A stretch of DNA of 44,262 bases from Hyphococcus sp. GTDB lineage: Bacteria > Pseudomonadota > Alphaproteobacteria > Caulobacterales > Parvularculaceae. The DNA lies in contig JAJFFY010000039.1 in NCBI GenBank assembly GCA_021776415.1, forward strand, positions 1 through 44,262. The letters run 5' to 3'. Shown piece after piece: positions 26,728 through 34,371 of the stretch (position 1 is the stretch's first letter; every line of letters begins with the position of its first letter). The notes under the pieces are model-generated. The model was given only the letters and a program-made list of their open reading frames with translations, had not been told where the DNA came from and searched no databases. Made by a program: the position numbers and the translations under genes.

Positions 26728-27201
26728 ATGGCCAAAGCGACCAAACCCGCAAAAGCGGCGCGGAAAAAAACTGTGAAAAACAAAAAGGGCGGTCCCAATC
26801 CGATCGATATTCACGTTGGCGGCCGGGTGCGGCTGCGGCGGATGATCCTTGGGCTTAGCCAGGAAGCCCTCGGCAAATCGTTGGGGCTAACCTTTCAGCA
26901 GGTTCAAAAATACGAAAAGGGCGTCAATCGCGTCGGCGCCAGCCGGCTGTTTCAACTTTCGAACCTGCTCGATGTGCCGGTGCAGTTTTTTTACGATGAT
27001 TATGACGTCAAGATTGGCGGGCGAGCCTTAGGCATGGCCGAGCCGGATATCGGCGATGCGTTTATGAAATTCGTCAATTCGCCGGAGGGCGTCCAGCTAT
27101 GCCGTCATTTCTCTGCAATCGAAGACCCGCAGGTCAAAAAGCGGGTTCTGGACCTGGTTAAATCGATCGCCGAGACTGAAACCGCGAAAAAGAAAAAATA
27201 G
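26728..27201 (+). CDS. XRE-family helix-turn-helix regulator
   Basis: 157-residue DNA-binding protein. A Lys-rich N-terminal tail (residues 1-25) precedes an HTH_3 domain at about 30-85: GGRVRLRRMILGLSQEALG, LGLTFQQVQKYEKGVNRVGASRL. The rest is helical and ends in a Lys-rich tail. In alphaproteobacteria a regulator of this type commonly sits between lnt and metK, as here. Its targets are unknown; control of metK or self-regulation is a natural guess. Confidence 0.9.
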   Translation: MAKATKPAKAARKKTVKNKKGGPNPIDIHVGGRVRLRRMILGLSQEALGKSLGLTFQQVQKYEKGVNRVGASRLFQLSNLLDVPVQFFYDDYDVKIGGRALGMAEPDIGDAFMKFVNSPEGVQLCRHFSAIEDPQVKKRVLDLVKSIAETETAKKKK

Positions 27202-27257
27202 CCGCGCATCGCCGCCTCATTCAATTGGACAGCTGCAAATCTATTCGTTATATCGCC

Positions 27258-27292
27258 GGCCCATATAAACTTTTCTTTATATGTAAGGGGCC
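27258..27292 (+). promoter_or_regulatory. metK leader hairpin overlapping the ribosome-binding site
   Basis: CATATAAA (27262-27269) pairs with TTTATATG (27276-27283) over a 6-nt loop, and the flanking GGCC (27258-27261) can pair with GGCC at 27289-27292, leaving TAAGG as a bulge. The AAGGGG ribosome-binding site (27285-27290) of metK is thus partly within the folded element, 11 nt before the ATG. It does not match the SAM riboswitch classes I can recall. Function as a translational switch is inference. Confidence 0.45.
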
Positions 27293-27301
27293 TGATTTTT
27301 C

Positions 27302-28522
27302 ATGACGCGCAAATCCTATTTATTTACCAGCGAAAGCGTTTCGGAGGGGCATCCCGACAAGGTTTGCGACCGGATCTCTGACGAGATCGTCGACCTGATC
27401 TATCGCAGCGCTGCCGAGAGCGGCATGAGCGCCTGGGATGTGCGGGTCGCTTGCGAGACCCTGACGACGACCAACCGCGTAGTGATCGCCGGCGAAGTGC
27501 GTGCGCCGGAGGGCTTGATGAACGGCCACGGCGGGGTTGCGCCAGAGGCGTTTGTCGCCGCCGCGCGCGCGGCGATCAAGGATATCGGCTACGAGCAGGA
27601 TGGGTTCCACTGGAACACCGCGCAAGTCGAGGTCCTCTTGCATGGTCAGTCTGCTGACATTGCTCAAGGCGTCGATAGCGCTGCTGATGCGAATGCGGAA
27701 GGCGCAGGCGATCAGGGCATCATGTTCGGCTATGCCTGCCGCGAGACGCCGGCGCTGATGCCGGCGCCGATTTATTACAGCCATAAGATTTTGCAAGATC
27801 TCGCCGCCGCCCGTCACGCCGGGCAAGGCGATGCTGGCGCGCTCGGCCCGGACTCGAAAAGCCAGGTGACGGTGCGCTATGTCGACGGTAAGCCGGTCGA
27901 GATCGTCTCTATCGTCCTGTCGACGCAACATCTCGATGAAAGCTGGGACTCAGACAAAGTGCGCGCCGTCGTCGAGCCGTATATTCGCCGTTCGCTGGGC
28001 GATATGCCGATTGCTGACGATTGCGCGTGGCATGTAAATCCGACCGGCAAGTTCGTGATCGGCGGACCGGACGGCGATGCTGGGCTCACCGGCCGCAAGA
28101 TTATCGTTGATACTTATGGCGGCGCCGCGCCCCATGGCGGCGGGGCTTTTTCCGGCAAGGACACCACCAAGGTTGACCGCTCTGCGGCCTATGCATCGCG
28201 CTATCTCGCCAAGAATGTTGTCGCCGCCGATCTTGCTGAGCGTTGCACCATTCAGCTTGCCTATGCGATTGGCGTTGCTCAGCCGCTGTCGGTCTATGTC
28301 GATCTGCACGGGACCGGCCGGGTTGATGAGGAACTGCTGGAGCGGGCGCTGCGCGAGGTGATGGATCTGTCGCCCTCGGGGATTCGCCGGGCCCTTGATC
28401 TCAACAAACCGATTTATGCTCGCACCGCCGCCTATGGCCATTTCGGCCGGGAGCCGGACGCCGATGGCGGCTTCAGCTGGGAAAAGGTCGATTTGGTCGA
28501 GGCGCTCAAAGCAGCGGTCTGA
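27302..28522 (+). CDS. metK: S-adenosylmethionine synthetase
   Basis: Makes S-adenosylmethionine from methionine and ATP in the cytoplasm. The 406-residue protein begins [22 protein letters not shown] with the ATP-binding His, and has the conserved [10 protein letters not shown] hexapeptide-containing loop and the [20 protein letters not shown]-loop-like motif, plus KYDRSGAY-type ending residues. The gene follows the xre regulator, with a structured 100-nt leader. In many alphaproteobacteria trmB comes next; here about 5.8 kb of accessory genes intervenes. Confidence 0.97.
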   Translation: MTRKSYLFTSESVSEGHPDKVCDRISDEIVDLIYRSAAESGMSAWDVRVACETLTTTNRVVIAGEVRAPEGLMNGHGGVAPEAFVAAARAAIKDIGYEQDGFHWNTAQVEVLLHGQSADIAQGVDSAADANAEGAGDQGIMFGYACRETPALMPAPIYYSHKILQDLAAARHAGQGDAGALGPDSKSQVTVRYVDGKPVEIVSIVLSTQHLDESWDSDKVRAVVEPYIRRSLGDMPIADDCAWHVNPTGKFVIGGPDGDAGLTGRKIIVDTYGGAAPHGGGAFSGKDTTKVDRSAAYASRYLAKNVVAADLAERCTIQLAYAIGVAQPLSVYVDLHGTGRVDEELLERALREVMDLSPSGIRRALDLNKPIYARTAAYGHFGREPDADGGFSWEKVDLVEALKAAV

Positions 28523-28659
28523 GGCTGAAACGGCGAAATTCCGCGCTATCGCTAACGTGACCTATTGGTTAGGGTTGTGCTGTTGCGGAATATTCACCAT
28601 CGCTTTACCATAAAAAATCTAACAATGGCGGATAGCCGCCACGAGGACGGGGCATAAAC

Positions 28660-28977
28660 ATGGCTAAAATCGAAAACAAAGACAATTTACTGGCGTCACT
28701 GACACGGATTTTGGCCGTGACGGCGCCGGCGGCTTTGCTGCTGGCGGCTTGTCAGCCGGAAGATGGCGACAAAGGCGCAGAGGCTGCCGCGACCGAAGCG
28801 GCTGACGCTGCTGACCATGACGCCGCCGCTGAAGCAGATCACGATTACGGTGAAGCGGAAGCTGAGGGCGAAGCAGAAGCCGAGGGTGAAGCCGAAGCTG
28901 AGGGTGAAGCCGAAGCTGAGGGCGAAGCCGAGGGCGAAGCTGAAGCCGAGGGCGAAGCCGAAGCTGCAACCGAGTAG
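28660..28977 (+). CDS. Small lipoprotein with Glu-rich repeat tail
   Basis: 105-residue predicted lipoprotein. Signal sequence LTRILAVTAPAALLLAAC has lipobox L-A-A-C with Cys31 as the lipidation site. After a linker rich in Ala, Asp and His (residues 40-63) the C-terminal 41 residues are built of EAEAEG units (four, one shortened EAEG, one more, then EAEA-ATE), with Glu at about half of positions and no basic residue. Nothing catalytic is visible. The tail resembles the acidic C-terminal tails of tubulins, and a TTL-domain gene lies next door in convergent orientation (see findings). It could equally be a simple acidic, metal- or cation-binding surface lipoprotein. Confidence 0.8.
   Translation: MAKIENKDNLLASLTRILAVTAPAALLLAACQPEDGDKGAEAAATEAADAADHDAAAEADHDYGEAEAEGEAEAEGEAEAEGEAEAEGEAEGEAEAEGEAEAATE
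28852..28965 (+). repeat. In-frame 18-bp tandem repeats encoding EAEAEG
   Basis: Six and a half imperfect units of about 18 bp, for example GAAGCCGAAGCTGAGGGC, one of them shortened to 12 bp, encode the Glu-rich tail. Synonymous differences between units (GCC/GCT/GCA/GCG, GGC/GGT) show that the amino-acid pattern is better kept than the DNA. Unit number is likely to vary between strains. Confidence 0.85.
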
Positions 28978-29008
28978 CAAAAGCCGAACCTACTCAATTG
29001 AGAATTTG

Positions 29009-29037
29009 AAAAGGCGCTCCATTGGGGGCGCCTTTTT
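29009..29037. terminator. Bidirectional terminator between lipoprotein and TTL-fusion genes
   Basis: AAAAGGCGC (29009-29017) pairs perfectly with GCGCCTTTT (29028-29036) over a 10-nt loop, with T on the right and A on the left, so it can stop transcription from both converging genes. Confidence 0.85.
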
Positions 29038-29064
29038 GATTCCGTAGGCATCATCGCCGTTAGT

Positions 29065-31425
29065 TTAACCCGATAGCGTTTCGGCGATCAGGCGCGCCGC
29101 ATCTCGTGCATTACTGTAGCGAACCTCAAAGATGCGAACGGCCTGGCGCCATTCATAGAGCCGTCGGGCGCCGTCAAACTCTAGCGCCGTCCGCCCTTTA
29201 CGGCGCATGGCATTGAGCGCCAGCAATCCTTCTGGGCCGTCTTTTTCAGAGATTTCCGGCGCCCCGGCATCGGCGTCGAACACCGGAATGATGACCGCGC
29301 AGACCTTGCTCGCAACACCGCCAGGGCTATTTTCTTTACATGCAACGAAATACCCTCGCGCGGCGCCCCATTCCTGGAGGCCGCTATCAACATATTCGCC
29401 GCCGTCGCCAAGCGCTTCGGCGGCGCCTTCGTCAATCCGTCCCGGCGCGGCCAGCGCGATCGCCTCGCCCGGCGCGGCCAGCGCTATGGCGCCGGCGAGG
29501 AAGGCGCCGTCTTGCGTGGCTGCAAAACTCAAAGCCAGCGTATCCCACTGGCCTTCTGCGCTGCCGGCAAAAACAATCGCCCCTTGCGGCGACGCGCACA
29601 GGGATGCGTTACAACAATGTTGATCGCCATGACCGGCGGCATATTCGTCGAGGAAAATATCGCGCAGCGCATCGGCAATTTGCGACAGTTTGAGCCCCGA
29701 CCGGACCAATTGCGGGCTGCGGGCAATCGCGTAGCCAATCCTGCCGCGCAGGATGTCTATTTCAATCGCCGGGTCTTTGGCGTCTGTGCGCAAAGCGCTG
29801 AGCAAAATTTCCAAACGCGGGCGAATTTCCGTTGCGCCATAACGTAGCCGCAAAGTATTTTGGTTGACCTCAAGCCATTCCTCGCAGCACCAGCCATCAT
29901 CGGTGGCGGGTGTTTGCATTGGCGAGAGGGGCGGGCCATCGCGCGCCATAAGCAGGCCGGTCTGGGTCCAGTCGCATAACGCATCCCAGACATCCCGGCT
30001 CAGCGCTTCGCGCTCCGCCTCGCTGGCGCCGGTCAGGAGCGCCATCTCCTCGGTGATTGCATCGGGCGCCGCGCCTTGCGACGCCTTCAGCCAGATGAAC
30101 GAGCGCACTTCATTTGGCGTCGTGAACTGCCCGGTCTGCTGCGAGAATAGCGCCAACGCATGATCAAATTCGAACGCTTGTTCACCAGCCGGTTGCAACG
30201 GCATATCCGGCGGCGGGGTTTTTGAAACCGCGCGGGCAAGCATCACATCGCCATAACGCGGCGCCGGAAAAAACGGCAGAAATTCACCCGCATCATCGCC
30301 CGGAAATATCCGTTCAAACCCGCCAGCGTTTTCCGCCTCGCCCGCCGCTTCGGCAAGCATTTGCTTTTTGTCCGCGCGCCCGCCGGCCGGCTGGCGCTCC
30401 CGGTTCAAGCCCATCAGCCCGACCAGATCGGCGACCACAGCGCGTTTTGTCGCCTCCTCCTGGCGGCCGCCGCTCCCGGGCTCGGCGCAAACCTCAAGCG
30501 ATGGGCTGAGATTGCATTCCAAGAGCCACGGCTTGAGCGCCGCATCGATCATGCAATCGAGCCCGATCAGCTCGTAACAGCCAGAACCAACGGCGCCGGC
30601 GGCGGTGGTGCGCTGGCGCATCTGTTCGCGCGCTGCGATCGCGGTGAGGATGGCAATATCGCGAATACCGTCAAACAGGGCCTCCGGGTCGCCGCCCTGG
30701 CGCCGCAGCCAGGTGCGATAAGTGTCAAAGCTATGAAAGACAACGGCGGCGTCCGCGCCCTCATTGAGCGCGTTGACGTCGGGGTTGGTGAGATGCGCAT
30801 AGAGGTTGTTATAATCGCCATGGCGATACAGCTCGGAGGCGAGCTTCACGAAGCCATCCTTGTAAAGATAAACCCGTAACGGATCGATCGAGCTGATCAG
30901 AACATAACACCGCAACACATATTTATAGCCGTCATAAAGATGCGCATCGGCGAGATATTCCTGCGCCAGCCACTTTGCGTCATTGGGCAGCGTCGCCACG
31001 TCATGGTGGACGCTGATCCCGCGCCCGCGCGACAGGCGCTTGGGCTTGGCGATCCATTTTTTGTCGGGATGAAGGAAGCCCTCGCGCTGGAGGGCGTGAT
31101 AGTCTTCCGGCATCAAAAAACTGCGCGGGAAAAACCCGAACCGGGCGCGCCGCTCATCGCCTGCGACCCGGCCTTGCGCGTCGCGAAGCGTTTCATAGAG
31201 CATGGATTTGACGGTGACGGCGCTGTTGCCGGGAATGTGGTTGATGGTCTGGCCGGGGCCCATGGTTTTGAACGCGCGCGCCGCCGGCATGCCCGTATGC
31301 CAGCACGTATCCCAATGGTCCTTGTCGCCCGGCTCCCAAAGACCGGGGTCCAGCGCCTCGATGAAGAACTTGTCCTGCGCCGGGGCTTTGCGCGTCCCGG
31401 TCCAATATCGCCTTTTGTCGCTCAT
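29065..31425 (-). CDS. TTL/TTLL-type ATP-grasp ligase fused to PqqD-like and degenerate HprK-like domains
   Basis: 786-residue cytoplasmic protein in three parts. Residues about 50-345 match the tubulin-tyrosine ligase family: INHIPGNSAVTVKSML, FFPRSFLMPEDY, IAKPKRLSRGRGISV (ATP Lys127), AQEYLADAHLYDGYKYVLRC, YVLISSIDPLRVYLYKDG, AHLTNPDVN, and ELIGLDCMID..KPWLLECNLSPSL with Asp290, Asp294, Glu303 and Asn305 as metal/ATP ligands. All catalytic positions look intact, so it should join an amino acid to a protein carboxylate. Residues about 412-495 read as a PqqD-like peptide-binding domain. Residues about 525-785 resemble HprK-related kinases, but Walker A is GSAEGQWDTL, lacking the Lys. The domain boundaries are from motif reading; substrate unknown. 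Confidence 0.8.
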   Translation of the reverse strand: MSDKRRYWTGTRKAPAQDKFFIEALDPGLWEPGDKDHWDTCWHTGMPAARAFKTMGPGQTINHIPGNSAVTVKSMLYETLRDAQGRVAGDERRARFGFFPRSFLMPEDYHALQREGFLHPDKKWIAKPKRLSRGRGISVHHDVATLPNDAKWLAQEYLADAHLYDGYKYVLRCYVLISSIDPLRVYLYKDGFVKLASELYRHGDYNNLYAHLTNPDVNALNEGADAAVVFHSFDTYRTWLRRQGGDPEALFDGIRDIAILTAIAAREQMRQRTTAAGAVGSGCYELIGLDCMIDAALKPWLLECNLSPSLEVCAEPGSGGRQEEATKRAVVADLVGLMGLNRERQPAGGRADKKQMLAEAAGEAENAGGFERIFPGDDAGEFLPFFPAPRYGDVMLARAVSKTPPPDMPLQPAGEQAFEFDHALALFSQQTGQFTTPNEVRSFIWLKASQGAAPDAITEEMALLTGASEAEREALSRDVWDALCDWTQTGLLMARDGPPLSPMQTPATDDGWCCEEWLEVNQNTLRLRYGATEIRPRLEILLSALRTDAKDPAIEIDILRGRIGYAIARSPQLVRSGLKLSQIADALRDIFLDEYAAGHGDQHCCNASLCASPQGAIVFAGSAEGQWDTLALSFAATQDGAFLAGAIALAAPGEAIALAAPGRIDEGAAEALGDGGEYVDSGLQEWGAARGYFVACKENSPGGVASKVCAVIIPVFDADAGAPEISEKDGPEGLLALNAMRRKGRTALEFDGARRLYEWRQAVRIFEVRYSNARDAARLIAETLSG

Positions 31426-31686
31426 GTTGTGGTGCTGCGCCGCTCTGTTTGATCTGCCCTGATCGGAGACAATGACACCACCACAATTGCAGTGGCAAGC
31501 GGCTTGAAGCTTGGCAGTGTTTCAGCTTGAATTTTAAGAGGCAAAGCTGGCCAAAACTAGCCAGTTGTGACGCAACGGTCGCGGCGGCAGAAACTCGCCA
31601 AGAACACTCATTGCCCCCCACGCAAGCCGTGGTTGGAATCACCACAACGAAGGGCATTGGCGAAGGGCGCTTAGCCTATGTGGTAG

Positions 31687-32364
31687 TTAGTGACCGGGAC
31701 CTGCCACTTTCCGACAGGAGATATTGCCCGTATTGACAGATTTATCAGTGTAAACATTTTCCGACTTCCACTCGAAGCCGTCATCATCAATGTCATAAAA
31801 TGTAATTGTTCTAATCATGTCGATGCCGTTGGCGTCCTTCTTTGGCGCCGTCATCACCATATGACCTTTGTCGTTTTGAACGGCGGTGAACGAGCCTCGC
31901 TTGGGCTTTGGTTCAGGCGTTAGATCGACCACGCCAGGAACGGTGGCAAATGTCACCCACCATTCTTTGGCGAATGAATCATAGGCGCGGGTCTGCTCGC
32001 CATTGCCGCCCATGCTGTAAAATTCATCGCGGATCGCTCTCCCATCGAGCGCATAATAGGCAAGCCACAACATATCGCCCTCCAGCTTTTGGTCAGGATT
32101 GTTCGGGTTCATCCCGGTAAAATACTGTGTGCACTCGTGACGGCCGACCATGAAAGCAAATTGCTGCATTTCCGGAGCGGCGTCTGGATTTGGCGAACCC
32201 CACGGGCCATCCAGTGCTGGATTGTGTTCAAGCGTGACCCCCAATTTGGAAATTTCTTTAAACCGTTTTTCGAAAGCTTCATCTTCCGGTGAGAGCGGAT
32301 CTGCCGCCGTCGCACATGAAGCAGCAAGCATCGATAAGAACATGGTTGCGGTAAAGGTTTTCAT
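31687..32364 (-). CDS. Secreted DUF1579-like protein
   Basis: 225-residue exported protein. MKTFTATMFLSMLAASCATAADP is a signal peptide, with cleavage probably at ATA-A; a lipid-modified Cys in AASC is less likely. The mature part contains MQQFAFMVGRHECTQYF, LWLAYYALDGRAIRDEFY and a following beta-rich C-terminal half, similar to DUF1579 and related lipocalin-like proteins. AAGGGGA just upstream of the ATG at 32364 decides the start over the longer open frame reaching 32505. Function unknown. It lies downstream of the retropepsin gene on the same strand, 287 nt away. Confidence 0.72.
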   Translation of the reverse strand: MKTFTATMFLSMLAASCATAADPLSPEDEAFEKRFKEISKLGVTLEHNPALDGPWGSPNPDAAPEMQQFAFMVGRHECTQYFTGMNPNNPDQKLEGDMLWLAYYALDGRAIRDEFYSMGGNGEQTRAYDSFAKEWWVTFATVPGVVDLTPEPKPKRGSFTAVQNDKGHMVMTAPKKDANGIDMIRTITFYDIDDDGFEWKSENVYTDKSVNTGNISCRKVAGPGH

Positions 32365-32651
32365 TTTATCCCCTTGTGGCGTTTGCCTTTGGGCTGCCGA
32401 GCAGACTTCGACTTTACCCCTCACATACAATGAGTGGATCTGGCAGACGTCCATCAATAACAACTCGTTCAACCGAGCGTCTGGAGCGACGAAGCGATGA
32501 CGCAAAAGAACTCAGAAATCTTATCTCTCGATAGATTCCACCAAGGGCCAATAATTAGCTCTCACCAGTTGATCGTCAGCGACTTAAGTTCGCCAAAAGC
32601 GGTCACTGGGTTACAGTGGAGGGACGACACGTTTGCACTGGCTAACGGCCA

Positions 32652-33632
32652 TCACTTCTCAAACAAGATTTCCCCGTTGGCGTAGTCGATAGTGACAACA
32701 AAGTTCTTCAGAAATGCATTTCCTGCATTACCCTCCCGGACTTCATTACCTGGAACTTTTTTCGAAAAACTGGCTGGCACATCTACAATTACGAAAGGGC
32801 CAAGTTCGACGGCGGCCAGAACGCCCGTGCTTACTGTCTGACGCCCCCGCGCGCCGAGGCGGCTTGCCTCGCCCACACGGCCGCTGCGTGCTTGCAGATT
32901 CAGGCGATCGGTGACCGGTTTGAAAAACTCGATCCCAGCCGATTTGCCCGTATCCAAGGAAACAGTGACCATTTCTCCTGCAATGGCAATGTCGAAGACA
33001 GGTATCGGATCTTCATCAGAGTTAAACCGAAGCGAAGTTCTATAAGTAGATGCGATTGGTGTACTGAGTGCCGGTAAATTCTGCGCTGTGTTTGAAAAAG
33101 CAATTTGGTTTGATCTGTAGTCGATACGAACAATCTGTCTGTCCAGGAAGCTGAACCCTAATATCCCTGTTAGCTCCATTTCCAGGGCAGCGCTAAAGGC
33201 TGAAAGGTTTGCGGCAAGTGCATCTATCGACGCGAATTTCCTGCCCGCAATCGAAAGGTCGCGAATTGATGAACGCATGATGGCGAGGCCACTGCCGTCG
33301 CCAGCGCCGCTCGCCTCTCCAACCTCGGTCTCATCAACCGGGAGCCCAAGTTGGCGCGCTGCCAACAAGTCAATGACGGAGGGGTCGACACCTGTATCGA
33401 CCAAGAAATGGAGATCGTCGGACTCGCCGATAGTCGCTGCGACTATGGGCACATTACGGACAAATTGAAATTCAATACTCTCGTTTTGGTTTGGCGTTGA
33501 GCATGCGGCAAGCAAAAATAAGGTCGATAGCAACATTCCAATTCGTATCAGCGAAGGCGGCGGCGCTTGACGCTTTCCGCTTCTCCTCTTTGCAATTAAA
33601 TCGATATCGATAAATTCAAGCAATCTCATCAC
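32652..33632 (-). CDS. Two-lobed retropepsin-like aspartic protease, predicted lipoprotein
   Basis: 326-residue predicted aspartic protease with two catalytic motifs in one chain: FLVDTGVDPS (Asp79) and VSLDTGKSAG (Asp227). Each lobe ends in a similar strand, GILGFSFLDRQIVRIDYRSN and AFLKNFVVTIDYANGEILF, which supports an internal duplication. A lipobox LAAC (Cys44) after a hydrophobic stretch suggests a membrane-anchored periplasmic protein; the N-terminus is long for a signal peptide, so Met33 (33536) may be the start. However, the ATG at 33632 overlaps the marR stop, which favours coupling. Periplasmic retropepsin-like proteases such as Caulobacter PerP are a distant parallel. Confidence 0.72.
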   Translation of the reverse strand: MMRLLEFIDIDLIAKRRSGKRQAPPPSLIRIGMLLSTLFLLAACSTPNQNESIEFQFVRNVPIVAATIGESDDLHFLVDTGVDPSVIDLLAARQLGLPVDETEVGEASGAGDGSGLAIMRSSIRDLSIAGRKFASIDALAANLSAFSAALEMELTGILGFSFLDRQIVRIDYRSNQIAFSNTAQNLPALSTPIASTYRTSLRFNSDEDPIPVFDIAIAGEMVTVSLDTGKSAGIEFFKPVTDRLNLQARSGRVGEASRLGARGRQTVSTGVLAAVELGPFVIVDVPASFSKKVPGNEVREGNAGNAFLKNFVVTIDYANGEILFEK

Positions 33633-34147
33633 CGGCGCCCTTTCTTATGCGGCTTTTCAAGTTGATTTTCCATTTCGGAGATTCGATCAGCCAAACCATG
33701 TTTGCTCAAGCAGTCAGCAGCGTCGGATAGGAGTTGCGAGAGGTTGGCTCCAACTTCTCTATTGAGGTCCTCGAATGCGTCACCGATGCCGACAAGAATT
33801 GCGCTAATCGCGCGATCTTCTTTTTTGCCTGCGGGAGTGAGCGATATAAGCCGGCTACGGCGATCGTCGTCATTTGCGACGCTTGCGAGCAAAGCTTTGT
33901 CTTCTAATAGCTTTAATCGCTGAAGGATAACCTGACGTGAAAGTCTGAGCTCACTTGATAGCGCCGTAACCGTAGTCGGTTGGTTCAGAGCAATGAATCT
34001 CAAGACGGAAACGCAGACTTGCGGCGTCTCGATTTTGCTTGCTGTGAGTAAGTCTCGCCCTTGAGCACCAACTATTTGCACGAGCACACACAGACGCAAA
34101 CCGAGAAAAGCAGCTGAGTCAGCTTCTGTTGGATCAGGATCGGTCAT
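33629..34147 (-). CDS. MarR-family transcriptional regulator
   Basis: 172-residue winged-helix regulator. LRFIALNQPTTVTALSSELRLSRQVILQRLKLLEDKALL is the wHTH with the recognition helix, followed by the wing NDDDRRSRLISLTPAGKK, the classic MarR signature D-x-R-R-x(4)-T-x-x-G. It overlaps the downstream retropepsin gene by 4 nt, so the two form an operon. Two overlapping palindromes just upstream (34155-34182) are the likely autoregulatory operator. The inducing signal is unknown. Confidence 0.88.
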   Translation of the reverse strand: MTDPDPTEADSAAFLGLRLCVLVQIVGAQGRDLLTASKIETPQVCVSVLRFIALNQPTTVTALSSELRLSRQVILQRLKLLEDKALLASVANDDDRRSRLISLTPAGKKEDRAISAILVGIGDAFEDLNREVGANLSQLLSDAADCLSKHGLADRISEMENQLEKPHKKGRR

Positions 34148-34154
34148 TTATCAC

Positions 34155-34182
34155 CGTAATATATTACGTAATATATTACGTA
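34155..34182 (-). promoter_or_regulatory. Double palindromic operator upstream of the MarR gene
   Basis: CGTAATATATTACG occurs twice, at 34155-34168 and 34167-34180, sharing two bases; each copy is a perfect 14-bp palindrome, and TATTACGTAATA at the junction is a third. The element begins 8 nt upstream of the marR start codon. AT-rich symmetric sites of this size are typical MarR binding sites, so binding here should block the promoter or initiation (inference). Confidence 0.7.
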
Positions 34183-34371
34183 CATGGGTTGATTTCTTTG
34201 TCAAGTAACCGTGGATGTTGAGTGTCTGTTATTTAATGCCCGCACGCCGCCCTGTTGCGTTAAGTGAATATCGCTTTTGGGCCAATTCAGGACCTTGCCC
34301 GGCTAGGCCTCACATTTACGCCAGCAACGAAAACCGTGACCATTTCTGATTGGTTGGCTATATAGCCGCTT

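Noticed and set aside
27202..27301. Known SAM riboswitch upstream of metK
   Set aside because: The hairpin and sequence do not match the SAM riboswitch consensus sequences I can recall; left as an unassigned leader structure.
28664..29054. Several open frames of Leu/Arg, Phe/Gly or Ser/Ala/Pro repeats opposite or beside the Glu-rich lipoprotein
   Set aside because: They are other readings of the same 18-bp tandem repeat; only the plus-strand frame has a signal sequence, lipobox and start context.
32497..32685. 62-codon plus-strand frame between the DUF1579-like and retropepsin genes
   Set aside because: Short, no motif, no clear ribosome-binding site, and it runs into the 3' end of the retropepsin gene on the other strand.
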